Shown here: positions 7,759 through 16,608 of the stretch, piece by piece
Layout: each line of letters begins with the position of its first letter
Position numbering within the stretch: the stretch's first letter is position 1
Source: Klebsiella michiganensis
Lineage (GTDB): Bacteria; Pseudomonadota; Gammaproteobacteria; Enterobacterales; Enterobacteriaceae
DNA: 64,000 bases
Assembly (NCBI RefSeq): GCF_002925905.1
Contig: NZ_PRDB01000017.1
Location: 1 to 64,000 of the forward strand
Reading direction: 5' to 3'
Made by a program: the position numbers and the translations under genes
The notes under the pieces: generated by a model
Told to the model about the DNA's origin: nothing
The model's database searches: none
The model's input: the letters and a program-made list of their open reading frames with translations, nothing else

Positions 7759-9227
7759 TCCGCCGTCTCAGCCTCAGCCAGCGCCTGGCTCTGGTGTTTA
7801 CCTCACTGCTGCTGCTCTGTGCCGTAGCCGTTTGTCTGATCCAGCTGTACAGCAGCGCGCAGTACGGCAACGTCATGGTCCAGCGTCTCTCCGCCGGGCT
7901 GGCGCAGCAGATCGCCGCCCGCGAGCCGCTGCTGGACGCTCAGGGGCAGGTTGATCGCCGGATGCTGAAGCCGCTTTTTGATCGGCTGATGACCTTCAAT
8001 CCCAGCGTAGAGCTGTATCTGCTTTCGCCCGACGGCGAGCTGCTGGCCGACGCCGCGCCGCCGGGGCATATTAAGCGCCAGCGCATCGATCTGGCGCCGG
8101 TGCAAACGTTCCTGTCCGGCGGCGCCTGGCCGGTGTACGGCGACGATCCGCGCAGCCTTGATAAGCAAAAGGTGTTTAGCGTGGCGCCGCTGCGCCAGGA
8201 CGGCCAGCTGCGCGGCTATCTCTACATTATCCTGCAGGGCGAAACCTTTAATGAACTGGCGGCGAGCGCCTGGCAGAAAACCTTGTGGAGCCTGCTGCTG
8301 TGGACTCTGCTGCTGGTGGCCGGTCTCGGCGGGCTGGCGGGTTGGCTTGCCTGGTTCTGGGTAACGCGCCCGGTGCGTCAGCTCACCGCGCTGGTGGCAA
8401 CCGACAGCCAGGACAGTATTCATGCGATCAAGGCGCTGGCGGCGCAAACTCCGGAGGCGAACCCGGGGAATGAAGTGGCCGTGCTGCATAATCGCTTTAT
8501 TGAACTGGCCCGCCAGATTGCCGGGCAGTGGGACCGTCTGGCCGACAGCGATCGCCAGCGGCGAGAATTTGTCGCCAATATCTCCCACGATTTACGCACG
8601 CCGCTCACCTCTTTGCTGGGATATCTGGAAACGTTAAGCCTGAAGGCCGATCGCCTGACGATGGAGGAGAACAAGCAGTATCTGAATATCGCCCTGCGCC
8701 AGGGGAACAAGGTCCGCCATCTTTCTCAGCAGCTGTTTGAACTGGCTCGCCTGGAGCACGGCGGGATTAAGCCGCAGCCGGAAACCTTCGTGCTGGCTGA
8801 GCTGGTGCAGGATGTCGCGCAAAAATTCGACCTGGCAATCGCGACGCGCAATATCGGTTTACAGCTGGATCTGGCCACCGGGCTACCGCCGATAACGGCG
8901 GATCTCTCGATGATTGAACGGGTGCTGACTAATCTGCTCGATAACGCCATTCGCCATACGCCGGAAGGTGGGCTTATCCGCCTGACGGCGCGTCGCTCAG
9001 GGCCGGAATTTATCGTCGAGGTGGCCGATAGCGGACCGGGCGTTGCCGGTGAGCTGCGGGCAACATTGTTCGAACGGCCTTCGGTGCTTGAACCTGGCGC
9101 GCAAAGCGCATCACGAGGGGGACTGGGTTTGATGATTGTGCGACGAATGCTGCAACTGCACGGCGGCGATATTCGCCTGCTTGAAGCTCCGACAGGGGCC
9201 TGTTTCCAGTTTACCCTGCCGGTGTAA
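7755..9227 (+). CDS. Sensor histidine kinase, partner of the upstream response regulator
   Basis: The 490-residue inner-membrane kinase has TM1 at about residues 11-31, a periplasmic sensor of about 140 residues, TM2 at about 176-202 and a HAMP linker. HisKA is EFVANISHDLRTPLTSLLGY, with the phospho-accepting His278. HATPase_c has its N box at LTNLLDNAIRHTP (391-403), G1 as DSGPGV (425-430) and G2 as GGLGLMI (455-461). The periplasmic part shows no metal-binding cluster and only two Cys occur near TM1, so no signal can be inferred. Translation is coupled to the regulator by an ATGA overlap. The 3' end abuts the 125-bp repeat array. Confidence 0.92.
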   Translation: MIRRLSLSQRLALVFTSLLLLCAVAVCLIQLYSSAQYGNVMVQRLSAGLAQQIAAREPLLDAQGQVDRRMLKPLFDRLMTFNPSVELYLLSPDGELLADAAPPGHIKRQRIDLAPVQTFLSGGAWPVYGDDPRSLDKQKVFSVAPLRQDGQLRGYLYIILQGETFNELAASAWQKTLWSLLLWTLLLVAGLGGLAGWLAWFWVTRPVRQLTALVATDSQDSIHAIKALAAQTPEANPGNEVAVLHNRFIELARQIAGQWDRLADSDRQRREFVANISHDLRTPLTSLLGYLETLSLKADRLTMEENKQYLNIALRQGNKVRHLSQQLFELARLEHGGIKPQPETFVLAELVQDVAQKFDLAIATRNIGLQLDLATGLPPITADLSMIERVLTNLLDNAIRHTPEGGLIRLTARRSGPEFIVEVADSGPGVAGELRATLFERPSVLEPGAQSASRGGLGLMIVRRMLQLHGGDIRLLEAPTGACFQFTLPV

Positions 9228-9265
9228 GGTGGCGGATTGGCCGATCGCGATACCGGTCTATCGCT

Positions 9266-9808
9266 GTCTGCGGGCCGGTAGCCCGGGTAAGGCGTTTACG
9301 CCGCAACCCGGGGAATGCGCAGGGATTGAAGCTTTAGTGCGGCTTCTTCCCGGGCCGCGCTGCGCTTGCCCGGGCTACGGGGCCACGACTGTCTGCGGGC
9401 CGGTAGCCCGGGGAAGGCGTTTACGCCGCAACCCGGGGAATGCGCCGGGATTGAGGCTTTAGTGCGGCTTCGTCCCGGGCCGCGCTGCGCTTGCCCGGGC
9501 TACGGGGCCACGGTTGTCTGCGGGCCGGTAGCCCGGGTAAGGCGTTTACGCCGCAATCCGGGGAGTACGCCGGGATTGAGGCTTTAGTGCGGCTTCGTCC
9601 CGGGCCACGCTGCGCTTGCCCGGGCTACGGGGCCACGGCTGTCTGCGGACCGGTAGCCCGGGTAAGGCGTTTACGCCGCAACCCGGGGAGTGCGCCGGGG
9701 TTGAGGCTTTAGTGCGGCTTCGTCCCGGGCCGCGCTGCGCTTGCCCGGGCTACGGCTGTCTGCGGGCCGGTAGCCCGGACAGGCGCGTCAAGCGCCGCCT
9801 CCGGGAAA
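9266..9808. repeat. 125-bp tandem repeat array with internal inverted (REP/BIME-like) structure
   Basis: Units begin GTCTGCGGGC (one copy GTCTGCGGAC) at 9266, 9391, 9516, 9641 and 9758. The first three periods are exactly 125 bp. The fourth is 117 bp because 8 bp (GGGCCACG) are missing, and a partial fifth ends near 9808. Each unit contains GTAGCCCGGG(T/G)AAGGCG facing an inverted partner, CGCTTGCCCGGGCTAC, so every copy can fold into a long hairpin. Units differ at only a few bases. The array lies between the 3' ends of the kinase gene and artJ, a usual location for REP/BIME elements. Short open frames of 73 residues recur every 125 bp and are an artefact of the repeat. Confidence 0.92.
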
Positions 9809-9811
9809 TGC

Positions 9812-10543
9812 TTACTCCGGGAACCACTGCTTGCTGATTTTCTCGTAGGTGCCGTCGGCTTTAATCGCCTTCAGCGCGGCGTTCAGTTTTTCCAGCAGCG
9901 CTTTGTTATCCGGGCGTACCGCAATGCCGAGGCCGGTACCGAAGTACTGCGCGTCGGTGACTTTCGGCGTTGCCGCGCCCAGCTGCGGGTTGGTTTTCAG
10001 CCACTCGTTGACCACGGCGGTATCGCCAAACACCCCATCAATACGGCCATTTTTCAGGTCGATAAACGCATTCTGGTAGCTATCGTAAGCCACGGTTTTC
10101 ACTTCCGGATGTTTATCCTGCAGGTATTTCTGGTGCGTGGTGCCGTTTTCCATCCCGATACGCTTACCTTTCAGATCGGCAAAAGAGTGGAAGGCATCTT
10201 TCTTCGAGATAACCAGCGCGGAGTTAGCGTAGTACGGGTCGGTAAACGCCACCTGCTTGCTGCGCTCCGGGGTAATGTCCATGCCGGAGATGACCGCATC
10301 ATATTTCTTAAATTTGAGCGCCGGGATCAGGCTGTCGAAGGCATGGTTGGTAAACGTACACTCAGCCTGCATCTGCTTACACAGCGCGTTTGCCAGATCG
10401 ATGTCGAAACCGGCGATCTGGTTATTGGCGTCCATCGATTCAAACGGTGGGTAAGTTGCAGAAACGCCAAAGCTGATTTTTTCTGCGGCAGCGGCGCCAA
10501 AGGCGAAAGTGCTAAGCAGTGCGGCCAGAACTAACTTTTTCAT
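9812..10543 (-). CDS. artJ: ArtJ, periplasmic arginine-binding protein
   Basis: This arginine-specific solute-binding protein serves the ArtQMP importer. The ATG at 10543 gives 243 residues, as in E. coli ArtJ, beginning with the signal peptide MKKLVLAALLSTFAFGAAAA. GGGAG precedes it. The mature part contains ISFGVSATYPPFESMDANN, MDITPERSKQ and FGDTAVVNEWL, all typical of the family-3 binding fold. An in-frame ATG 21 nt upstream is unlikely because it has no such signal sequence. The gene is transcribed alone, after artM, and its upstream region holds a pair of ArgR boxes. It is a paralogue of ArtI encoded 1.6 kb away. Confidence 0.95.
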   Translation of the reverse strand: MKKLVLAALLSTFAFGAAAAEKISFGVSATYPPFESMDANNQIAGFDIDLANALCKQMQAECTFTNHAFDSLIPALKFKKYDAVISGMDITPERSKQVAFTDPYYANSALVISKKDAFHSFADLKGKRIGMENGTTHQKYLQDKHPEVKTVAYDSYQNAFIDLKNGRIDGVFGDTAVVNEWLKTNPQLGAATPKVTDAQYFGTGLGIAVRPDNKALLEKLNAALKAIKADGTYEKISKQWFPE

Positions 10544-10612
10544 TGTGGAACTCCCGTCGGTCAATCTTATGATGTTGTGCCGTGTCTGCGGCTGGGAGTA
10601 ACAATGCCACTA

Positions 10613-10651
10613 AATGAATTTATATTCAATAATCATGGATATTTATTTTAA
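10613..10651 (-). promoter_or_regulatory. Pair of ArgR boxes upstream of artJ
   Basis: Box 1 (10613-10630) reads AATGAATTTATATTCAAT and fits the ARG-box consensus WNTGAATWWWWATTCANW at every position. After a 3-bp spacer comes a weaker second box, CATGGATATTTATTTTAA (10634-10651). Two 18-bp boxes 3 bp apart are the classic ArgR hexamer site. The position, 70-108 bp before the artJ start, predicts repression by arginine. Confidence 0.85.
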
Positions 10652-10654
10652 TTA

Positions 10655-10695
10655 GAATAAAAAAAGACGGATAATTCAGTGAGCTTATCCGTCTT
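10655..10695 (-). terminator. Terminator of artPIQM
   Basis: Read leftward, an 11-bp stem (AAGACGGATAA pairing with TTATCCGTCTT, 10664-10695) with a 10-nt loop is followed by TTTTTATT. It lies just after the artM stop at 10717. Confidence 0.85.
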
Positions 10696-10716
10696 GATTT
10701 GGCTTTTTATGCGTTT

Positions 10717-11385
10717 TTAATTGCGTCGCTCAAAGGCCAGCGCTTTATGTTCCACCAGGCGCATCAGCAGCGTCAGCAGGCCATTGACCACCAGATAGAC
10801 AATGCCAGCGGCGCCGAACACCATCACATCATAGGTACGCCCATAGAGCAGCTGGCTGTGACCCATCACTTCCATCAGGGTAATGGTGTAGGCCAGAGAC
10901 GTACTCTTGAACACCAGCACCACTTCGTTGGAGTAGGAGGAGAGGGCGCGTTTAAAGGCGTACGGCAGCAGGATCGCCAGCGTATCTTTCTTACTCATTC
11001 CCAGCGCGCCGCAGGATTGCCACTGGCCATCCGGGATGGCGCGAATGGCGCCATAAAACAGCTGCGTGGTATAAGCGGCGCTGTTGAGAGAAAGGGCGAT
11101 CAGCGCGCAGAGCCAGGGCTCGGAAATCAGATGCCAGAGTACCGGATACTCCTGCAGCGACGGGAACTGTCCCGGGCCGTAGTAAATCAGGAAGATCTGC
11201 ACCAGCAGCGGCGTGCCGGTAAACAGCGTGATATAGCCGCGCACGATCCACACCAGCCCCGGCGTTTTTAGCGTCAGAATGATGGTGAAGATCAGCGACA
11301 GAATCAGCGCTACGACGATAGAGGCTGCGGTCAGCGTCAGGCTGGTATGCAGCCCTTTTAGCAGTTCGGGTAAGTAATCAAGCAT
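10717..11385 (-). CDS. artM: ArtM, arginine ABC transporter permease
   Basis: This inner-membrane permease of the arginine importer has 222 residues, as in E. coli. It has about five hydrophobic segments, beginning LTLTAASIVVALILSLIFTIIL, and the polar-amino-acid permease EAA-type loop SCGALGMSKKDTLAILLPYAF. It forms a heterodimer with ArtQ. The start ATG overlaps the artQ stop (TGATG), so the two are translationally coupled. It is the last gene of artPIQM before the terminator at 10655-10695. Confidence 0.95.
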   Translation of the reverse strand: MLDYLPELLKGLHTSLTLTAASIVVALILSLIFTIILTLKTPGLVWIVRGYITLFTGTPLLVQIFLIYYGPGQFPSLQEYPVLWHLISEPWLCALIALSLNSAAYTTQLFYGAIRAIPDGQWQSCGALGMSKKDTLAILLPYAFKRALSSYSNEVVLVFKSTSLAYTITLMEVMGHSQLLYGRTYDVMVFGAAGIVYLVVNGLLTLLMRLVEHKALAFERRN

Positions 11386-12101
11386 CAGCCTGGTCTCCGT
11401 TCGAAGCGCGTCGCACGCTGGTCAATACGTTTCAGAATGTACTGACTCAACAGGGTGATGACCAGATAGATTGCCGCCGCGATGATATACCAGTTAAACG
11501 GCTCCTGGGTTCGGGTGGCGATGCTTTTAGTTTGCAGCATCAGATCGTTGACGCTGATCAGGCTCACCAGCGCGGTATCCTTCAGCAGCACCAGCCACTG
11601 GTTGCCGAGTCCAGGCAGCGCATGGCGCCACATTTGCGGCATCACTAAGCGAAAGAAAATAGCGGCTTTCGATAATCCCAGCGCCTGACCGGATTCCCAT
11701 TGCCCCTGCGGAACGGCTTTAAGCGCCCCGCGCAGGGTCTGCGATGCGTAAGCGGCATACAGCAGAGAAAGCGCGATAGCCCCGCAGAGGAACGGACTGA
11801 CGTCGAAGTTTTCAATCTGCATCTGTACCGGGATCTGCACAATGCCGAGATTGATCGTAAAACCGTCAGAAAGGGTCAGCAGCAGCTGTGAGGAACCAAA
11901 ATAGATAAACAGAACCACCAGAATTTCCGGTAGTCCGCGCAAAAGGGTGACAATGCCGGTTGCGAGCCAGGCGACCGGACGCAGCTTTACCGACTCGAGG
12001 ACGGCAAACAGCATCGCCAGCACCAGGCCGATGATCAGGGCGCAAACGGCAAGGCCGACGGTCATCCCGGCGGCGCTTGCTAATGGAAAAAATTCGTTCA
12101 T
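11385..12101 (-). CDS. artQ: ArtQ, arginine ABC transporter permease
   Basis: The 238-residue permease matches E. coli ArtQ in length. Its hydrophobic segments include [20 protein letters not shown], and the conserved loop is [20 protein letters not shown]. It pairs with ArtM in the membrane and is driven by ArtP. The gene starts 6 nt after the artI stop and overlaps artM by one base, consistent with a tight artPIQM operon. Confidence 0.95.
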   Translation of the reverse strand: MNEFFPLASAAGMTVGLAVCALIIGLVLAMLFAVLESVKLRPVAWLATGIVTLLRGLPEILVVLFIYFGSSQLLLTLSDGFTINLGIVQIPVQMQIENFDVSPFLCGAIALSLLYAAYASQTLRGALKAVPQGQWESGQALGLSKAAIFFRLVMPQMWRHALPGLGNQWLVLLKDTALVSLISVNDLMLQTKSIATRTQEPFNWYIIAAAIYLVITLLSQYILKRIDQRATRFERRPG

Positions 12102-12107
12102 TCAGCG

Positions 12108-12839
12108 TTACTTCTGGAACCATTTGTTATAGATAGACTGGTAAGTCCCATCGCTTTTCACTTTTTCCAGCGCAGCGTTAAATTTCTGCTGCAGTTCGGT
12201 ATTGCCCTGGCGCAGCGCAATGCCGAGACCGGTGCCGAAGTAGTCTTTATCGGTCACCTTGTCGCCCACCGCGGCCAGCTTCGGATTGCTCTTCAGCCAT
12301 TCGGTCACCACGGCGGTATCGCCGAATACGGCATCAATACGGCCGTTCTGCAGGTCCAGCTTCGCATTCTGGTAGCTGTCGTAAGGAACGGTCGTGATTT
12401 CCGGGTGTTTGTCGGTGATGAATTTCTGGTGAGTGGTGCCGTTCTGCACGCCGACTTTCTTGCCTTTCAGGGCGTCAATGCTGGTGAATTTACCCTGCTG
12501 GCCGACGAACAGCGCGGAGTTTTCATAGTACGGGGTGGTGAACAGCACCTGTTTTTCACGCTCAGGAGTGATGTCCATCCCGGCCATGACCGCGTCGAAA
12601 CGGCGGAACTTCAGGCTGGGGATCAGGCTATCGAAAGCCTGGTTGGTAAAGGTGCAGGTGGCATCAATCTCTTTACACAGCGCGTTCGCCAGATCGACAT
12701 CAAAGCCGACAATTTTGTTATTGGCATCGATCGATTCAAACGGAGGGTAGGAGGCCTCGGTGGCGAAACGAATGGTCTGGGCTGCGGTAGCGGAGAGGCT
12801 CATGCCCGCAAGAAGAGCGGCAATCAGTACTTTTTTCAT
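12108..12839 (-). CDS. artI: ArtI, periplasmic arginine/ornithine-type binding protein
   Basis: This family-3 solute-binding protein belongs to the Art transporter. The start ATG 12839 gives 243 residues with a clear signal peptide (MKKVLIAALLAGMSLSATAA), the length of E. coli ArtI. The mature protein contains FATEASYPPFESIDANN and MDITPEREKQVLF. Longer upstream readings run into artP and lack a signal sequence. Its close similarity to ArtJ shows the two are paralogues from a local duplication shared with other enterobacteria. It lies between artP (19 nt) and artQ (6 nt). Confidence 0.95.
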   Translation of the reverse strand: MKKVLIAALLAGMSLSATAAQTIRFATEASYPPFESIDANNKIVGFDVDLANALCKEIDATCTFTNQAFDSLIPSLKFRRFDAVMAGMDITPEREKQVLFTTPYYENSALFVGQQGKFTSIDALKGKKVGVQNGTTHQKFITDKHPEITTVPYDSYQNAKLDLQNGRIDAVFGDTAVVTEWLKSNPKLAAVGDKVTDKDYFGTGLGIALRQGNTELQQKFNAALEKVKSDGTYQSIYNKWFQK

Positions 12840-12858
12840 CGTCATTTCCCCGAAAACA

Positions 12859-13587
12859 TCAATGTGAAAGATAGTTTTTAAACGCGTCGGTCTGCGGATG
12901 CGCGAAGCAGCCGGCATCACCTTGTTCAACGATATGGCCATTTTCCATATAGACCACGCGGCTGGCTGTTTTGCGCGCCACTTCCACTTCGTGGGTGACG
13001 ATAACCTGCGTAATACCGGTTTCAGCCAGTTCGCGGATAATACTGACGATCTGGGCGGTGATTTCTGGATCGAGCGCCGCCGTGGGTTCATCGAACAGCA
13101 GAACCTGCGGTTCCATCATCAGGGCGCGGGCAATAGCGACGCGCTGCTGCTGGCCGCCGGAAAGATGCAGCGGGTAGCGATCGCTATAGGGTTTCAGGCG
13201 CAGACGTTCGAGCAGCTTTTCAGCGCGGGCGAGAGCCTGATCTTTGCTCAAACCGAGCACGCGGCAGGGAGCTTCAATCAGATTTTGCTGCACGGTCAGA
13301 TGCGGCCACAGATTGTACTGTTGGAAAACCATACCCACGTTCTGGCGCAGCTCGCGAATGGCTTTGTCAGAAGGCGCTTTGGTAAAGTCGAAATGATTTC
13401 CGGCGATATGCAGCGTACCGGAACGCGGCATCTCCAGCAGATTGAGGACGCGCAGCAGCGAGCTTTTACCGGCACCGCTTGGGCCGAGCAGCACCAGCGT
13501 TTCCCCCTGCGGGCAATCCAGCGTGATGTCGAACAGCGCCTGGTGTGCGCCGTAGAAGCAATTAATGCCGTTTAATTTTATGCTCAT
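12859..13587 (-). CDS. artP: ArtP, arginine ABC transporter ATP-binding protein
   Basis: This is the ATPase of the arginine importer. ATG 13587 gives 242 residues starting [20 protein letters not shown], the E. coli length and N-terminus. Walker A is GPSGAGKSS, the Q-loop region is [11 protein letters not shown], the signature is [15 protein letters not shown] and Walker B is [11 protein letters not shown]. An in-frame ATG 66 nt upstream has no family support. First gene of artPIQM; the upstream region carries candidate ArgR boxes and a separate long perfect palindrome. Confidence 0.95.
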   Translation of the reverse strand: MSIKLNGINCFYGAHQALFDITLDCPQGETLVLLGPSGAGKSSLLRVLNLLEMPRSGTLHIAGNHFDFTKAPSDKAIRELRQNVGMVFQQYNLWPHLTVQQNLIEAPCRVLGLSKDQALARAEKLLERLRLKPYSDRYPLHLSGGQQQRVAIARALMMEPQVLLFDEPTAALDPEITAQIVSIIRELAETGITQVIVTHEVEVARKTASRVVYMENGHIVEQGDAGCFAHPQTDAFKNYLSH

Positions 13588-13636
13588 CTGGGCAGTCTGA
13601 TACATATAGCAATTGAGGCCGCAAATAGTACCTTTG

Positions 13637-13675
13637 GCAGAATAGTTATGCAATATTTATGCGTTAAAAGTTAAA
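13637..13675 (-). promoter_or_regulatory. Candidate ArgR box pair upstream of artP
   Basis: GCAGAATAGTTATGCAAT (13637-13654) matches 8 of the 10 core positions of the ARG box. A weaker partner, TATGCGTTAAAAGTTAAA (13658-13675), follows after exactly 3 bp. The spacing matches ArgR practice, but the second box is poor. Arginine repression of artPIQM would be expected by analogy with artJ. Confidence 0.45.
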
Positions 13676-13697
13676 TGTAAACCATGTTTACATTTAA
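13671..13697. promoter_or_regulatory. 27-bp perfect palindrome upstream of artP
   Basis: TTAAATGTAAAC (13671-13682) and GTTTACATTTAA (13686-13697) are exact reverse complements around CAT. The core TGTAAA-N5-TTTACA resembles the TyrR box, but TyrR requires N6, so the binding protein is unknown. It lies about 85-110 bp before the artP start and partly overlaps the weaker candidate ArgR box. Confidence 0.6.
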
Positions 13698-13737
13698 AGT
13701 TAGCACAAAATATGGCTTCGTGAAGGTGGGATAAGTC

Positions 13738-13770
13738 AATGTCGGCATTACCAGCGGAAATGCCGACATT
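13738..13770. terminator. Hairpin between artP and ybjP (3' of ybjP)
   Basis: The stem AATGTCGGCATT pairs with AATGCCGACATT (12 bp), with a 9-nt loop. It lies 45 nt after the ybjP stop in the ybjP direction and is probably its terminator, though the T-tract is short on both strands. Confidence 0.55.
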
Positions 13771-13814
13771 TTACCGGGGTTATTTCATTCGGCCCGAGCG
13801 GCCCAACGCCTGGA

Positions 13815-14330
13815 TTAGCGTTTTTCCAGACTCTGACGCAGGGTGCCCGCCGGCGCATGGGCGTTGTTGCCGAGGTAGCGCACGTCATCCACGGCCCAGC
13901 ACTGGCCTTCCTGAATCATCAGCACTTCGTCTTTCCAGCTTTGGGTGCCCTGTTTCAGCTCCACGCGCAGGGGAATATTGCGCGCGTCGCGATTAGGGAT
14001 GGTGGAGGCGCTGGCGACATCGGCGCTGTCGGCTGGCGTTGTGCTACTGGAGAAAAGATTCGACTGCAGCAGGGCGTTGTTAGACGGGTCCTGACGCGCG
14101 TCGTTCAGCAGTTTTGCCAGACCGTCGCTCAGGTATGGGCGCAGCGCGGTTAAATCGCTGTTGCGGTGCTGTACCTGGTAGTCATAAAACTTCTGCGCTA
14201 CGTCATCCGGGCCGCCTTCGATGCAGGGGCCGCTGCGGGTGCCGTTATCTTTGTACGCAGGCGTGACGGTAGTACAGGCGCTGAGCGCCAGCGCGCAGGG
14301 GAGGACTAATGCAAGAACTTTGTAGCGCAT
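13815..14330 (-). CDS. ybjP: YbjP, predicted outer-membrane lipoprotein
   Basis: The 171-residue product equals E. coli YbjP in length. The N-terminal signal with lipobox LSAC (Cys19) is followed by TTVTPAYKDNGTRSGPC, so it is a lipoprotein. The residue after the lipid-modified Cys is Thr, not Asp, which favours Lol-dependent sorting to the outer membrane. The remainder is a small DUF3828-like domain ending DDVRYLGNNAHAPAGTLRQS. The molecular function is not established. It is transcribed alone, divergently from ybjQ. Confidence 0.92.
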   Translation of the reverse strand: MRYKVLALVLPCALALSACTTVTPAYKDNGTRSGPCIEGGPDDVAQKFYDYQVQHRNSDLTALRPYLSDGLAKLLNDARQDPSNNALLQSNLFSSSTTPADSADVASASTIPNRDARNIPLRVELKQGTQSWKDEVLMIQEGQCWAVDDVRYLGNNAHAPAGTLRQSLEKR

Positions 14331-14447
14331 GATGATTTCCTTATGAGCTCACTACGTTAGAATATCTTTTCAAGCATAGTGTATCAGATAGGGATTGTGC
14401 TTGACCCTTAGAGCTAACGCATTGAACGCTAAAGAAGGAGTTTCATC

Positions 14448-14771
14448 ATGCAATTTTCCACCACTCCGACCCTCGAAGGTCAGCCCATCATTGAATACTG
14501 CGGCGTCGTCACGGGGGAAGCGATTCTCGGCGCCAACGTATTCCGCGATTTTTTCGCCAGCATCCGCGATATCGTCGGCGGTCGTTCCGGCGCCTATGAA
14601 AAGGAGCTGCGTAAGGCCCGTGAAATTGCGTTTGAAGAGCTGAGCGAGCAGGCGAAGGCGCTGGGTGCCAATGCGGTGGTCGGGATTGATATTGACTACG
14701 AAACCGTAGGTAAAGATAGCAGCATGCTGATGGTCAGCGTTAGCGGCACCGCGGTGAAGACCCGCCGATGA
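14448..14771 (+). CDS. ybjQ: YbjQ family protein (heavy-metal-binding domain UPF0145)
   Basis: This 107-residue cytosolic protein is the same length as E. coli YbjQ. It includes [20 protein letters not shown] and [15 protein letters not shown], which are conserved in the pentameric UPF0145 (DUF74) fold. The role is unknown. The ribosome-binding site AAGGAG precedes ATG 14448. The stop overlaps amiD by 4 nt (ATGA), making a two-gene operon. Confidence 0.93.
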   Translation: MQFSTTPTLEGQPIIEYCGVVTGEAILGANVFRDFFASIRDIVGGRSGAYEKELRKAREIAFEELSEQAKALGANAVVGIDIDYETVGKDSSMLMVSVSGTAVKTRR

Positions 14772-15598
14772 GAGCTTGCCGGGCAGGCGTACTGCTGGCG
14801 CTGCTGCTGGCGGGCTGCGCCAGCGAAAAAGGTATTATCGATCGCGATGGCTATCAGCTGGATACGCGCCATCCGGCGCAGGCGGCTTATCCGCGCATCA
14901 AAGTGCTGGTGATTCACTACACCGCCGATGATTTCGACGTTTCGCTGGCGACGCTGACGGATAACCAGGTGAGCTCTCACTACCTGATCCCGGAGAAACC
15001 GCCGCTGCACGGAGGCAAACCGCGGATCTGGCAGCTGGTGCCGGAAGAGGAACTGGCCTGGCATGCGGGCGTCAGCTTCTGGCGCGGCAGCACGCGCATT
15101 AACGACACTTCGATTGGCATCGAGCTGGAGAACCGCGGCTGGCAAAAAACGGCGGGGGTGAAAAGCTTTACGCCGTTTAACCCGGCGCAGATTGACGCCC
15201 TGATCCCGCTGGCGAAAGATATTATCGCCCGCTACCACATCGCGCCGCAGAACGTGGTCGCCCATGCGGATATCGCGCCGCAGCGCAAAGACGATCCGGG
15301 GCCGCTGTTCCCGTGGCGCAGGCTGGCCGAGCAGGGGATTGGCGCATGGCCTGATGCCCGGCGCGTGGCATTTTATCTGCAGGGCCGTCCGTCATACGAG
15401 CCGGTAGACGCCGCAGCGCTGCTGGACGTCCTGGCGCGCTACGGCTATCAGGTGACGCCGGAAATGACGCCAGCGCAGCAGAAGCGGGTCATTATGGCTT
15501 TCCAGATGCACTTCCGTCCCGCGCGCTGGGACGGGGTTGCCGATGCGCAAACCCTGGCGATAGCCGAAGCGCTGCTGGAAAAGTACGGGCGTGGTTAA
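14768..15598 (+). CDS. amiD: AmiD, N-acetylmuramoyl-L-alanine amidase (outer-membrane lipoprotein)
   Basis: This zinc amidase cleaves the muramyl-L-alanine bond of murein, including anhydro-muropeptides. It has 276 residues, as in E. coli. The lipoprotein signal ends LLAGC (Cys17) and is followed by Ala-Ser, consistent with outer-membrane sorting. The Amidase_2 domain carries zinc ligands in [12 protein letters not shown] (His) and [20 protein letters not shown] (His and Asp). A C-terminal peptidoglycan-binding helix bundle follows. The gene overlaps ybjQ at its start. Its stop overlaps the end of convergent ybjS by 4 bp. Confidence 0.95.
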   Translation: MRACRAGVLLALLLAGCASEKGIIDRDGYQLDTRHPAQAAYPRIKVLVIHYTADDFDVSLATLTDNQVSSHYLIPEKPPLHGGKPRIWQLVPEEELAWHAGVSFWRGSTRINDTSIGIELENRGWQKTAGVKSFTPFNPAQIDALIPLAKDIIARYHIAPQNVVAHADIAPQRKDDPGPLFPWRRLAEQGIGAWPDARRVAFYLQGRPSYEPVDAAALLDVLARYGYQVTPEMTPAQQKRVIMAFQMHFRPARWDGVADAQTLAIAEALLEKYGRG

Positions 15599-16608
15599 TA
15601 GTGCAGCTTGCCGTGGTCCTTCAACCACGCGGCGGTGCGGAGAATCCCTTCATCCATCGTGATGACCGGCTGATAGCCTAGCTCCTGCTGGGCGCGGGAG
15701 ATATCAAGAGTAAAATCAAAGTTCAGCTTAGAGACGCCGTAGTGGGTAAATGCGGGCTCTTTCGCTGACTTATTGCCAAAGCGCTCCATGCTGCGGGCGA
15801 TGATATCCAGCATGGGATAGGGAACCGAACGGATGCGGCACTTAATCCCCAGCTCGTCTATGAGTTTCTGCACAATGCTGTGCAGGGTTTGCGGTTCGCC
15901 GTTAGTAATGTTGTACGCGCGGGCCGAGGGCAGAAGGTCACTCTGCGGCTGGCTGGCGAGCCACATCGCGTGTACCGCGTTTTCATAGTAGGTCATATCC
16001 ACCAGCGCGCTGCCGCCGCGCGGCAACAGGACGCTGCCGTAGTGCTGCATCATCTGCGCCAGGCGCGGGATAAACACTTTATCATGCGGGCCAAACAGGC
16101 TTTGCGGACGCAGGATTGTAAAACGGGTATTTGGGTTGGCCTGCGCCAGCAGATTGATCACATCTTCGCTTGCCGCCTTGCTGCGGGCGAATTCGTTGGC
16201 GAAACGCTGCGGGCGGAAATCCTCCGCAACATCGCGATGATGGTGATAATCAAAATAGAGCGACGGCGAAGAGATATGCACGAAGTTGCGCACGCCCCAG
16301 GCAACCGCCCACTCGCCGAGACGCCGGGTCGCGCGCACGTTAGCTAAATCGAAGGCCTGCTGGGTGCCCCACGGCGAGGTAAAGCTGGAACAGTGCCACA
16401 GGGTATCGATACCGGCGAGCATCACTTTGGCCTGCGAAGAGACCAGCTCGGTTAAGTCCGCAGGGACGAACTCTGCGCCCATTTTGCTCAGAAGCTTGCC
16501 CATCGCTTCGTTGCGCCCGGTCGCTCTGACGCTAATGCCCCTGTTACGCAGATATTCCACCGCGTTGCGGCCCAATCCGCTGGTCGCACCGGTAACCAGT
16601 ACCTTCAT
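15595..16608 (-). CDS. ybjS: YbjS, NAD(P)-binding SDR-type epimerase/dehydratase family protein
   Basis: The 337-residue protein matches E. coli YbjS in length. The Rossmann motif [16 protein letters not shown] lies at the N-terminus, followed by an extended-SDR domain with [15 protein letters not shown] and [15 protein letters not shown]. The family resembles 3-beta-hydroxysteroid dehydrogenase-type and sugar-epimerase enzymes, but the substrate is unknown. It lies downstream of ybjT in the same direction (96-nt gap) and converges with amiD. Confidence 0.92.
   Translation of the reverse strand: MKVLVTGATSGLGRNAVEYLRNRGISVRATGRNEAMGKLLSKMGAEFVPADLTELVSSQAKVMLAGIDTLWHCSSFTSPWGTQQAFDLANVRATRRLGEWAVAWGVRNFVHISSPSLYFDYHHHRDVAEDFRPQRFANEFARSKAASEDVINLLAQANPNTRFTILRPQSLFGPHDKVFIPRLAQMMQHYGSVLLPRGGSALVDMTYYENAVHAMWLASQPQSDLLPSARAYNITNGEPQTLHSIVQKLIDELGIKCRIRSVPYPMLDIIARSMERFGNKSAKEPAFTHYGVSKLNFDFTLDISRAQQELGYQPVITMDEGILRTAAWLKDHGKLHY

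Noticed and set aside
9266-9808. Possible CRISPR array
   Set aside because: The whole 125-bp unit is repeated with few changes. There are no unique spacers and no cas genes nearby.
9136-9837. Series of about 73-residue open frames recurring every 125 bp
   Set aside because: They are the same frame of the tandem repeat and have no ribosome-binding sites, no family similarity and no start conserved at the unit boundary. They are a consequence of GC-rich repeats.
13671-13697. TyrR box
   Set aside because: The TGTAAA and TTTACA halves are separated by five bases, not the required six.
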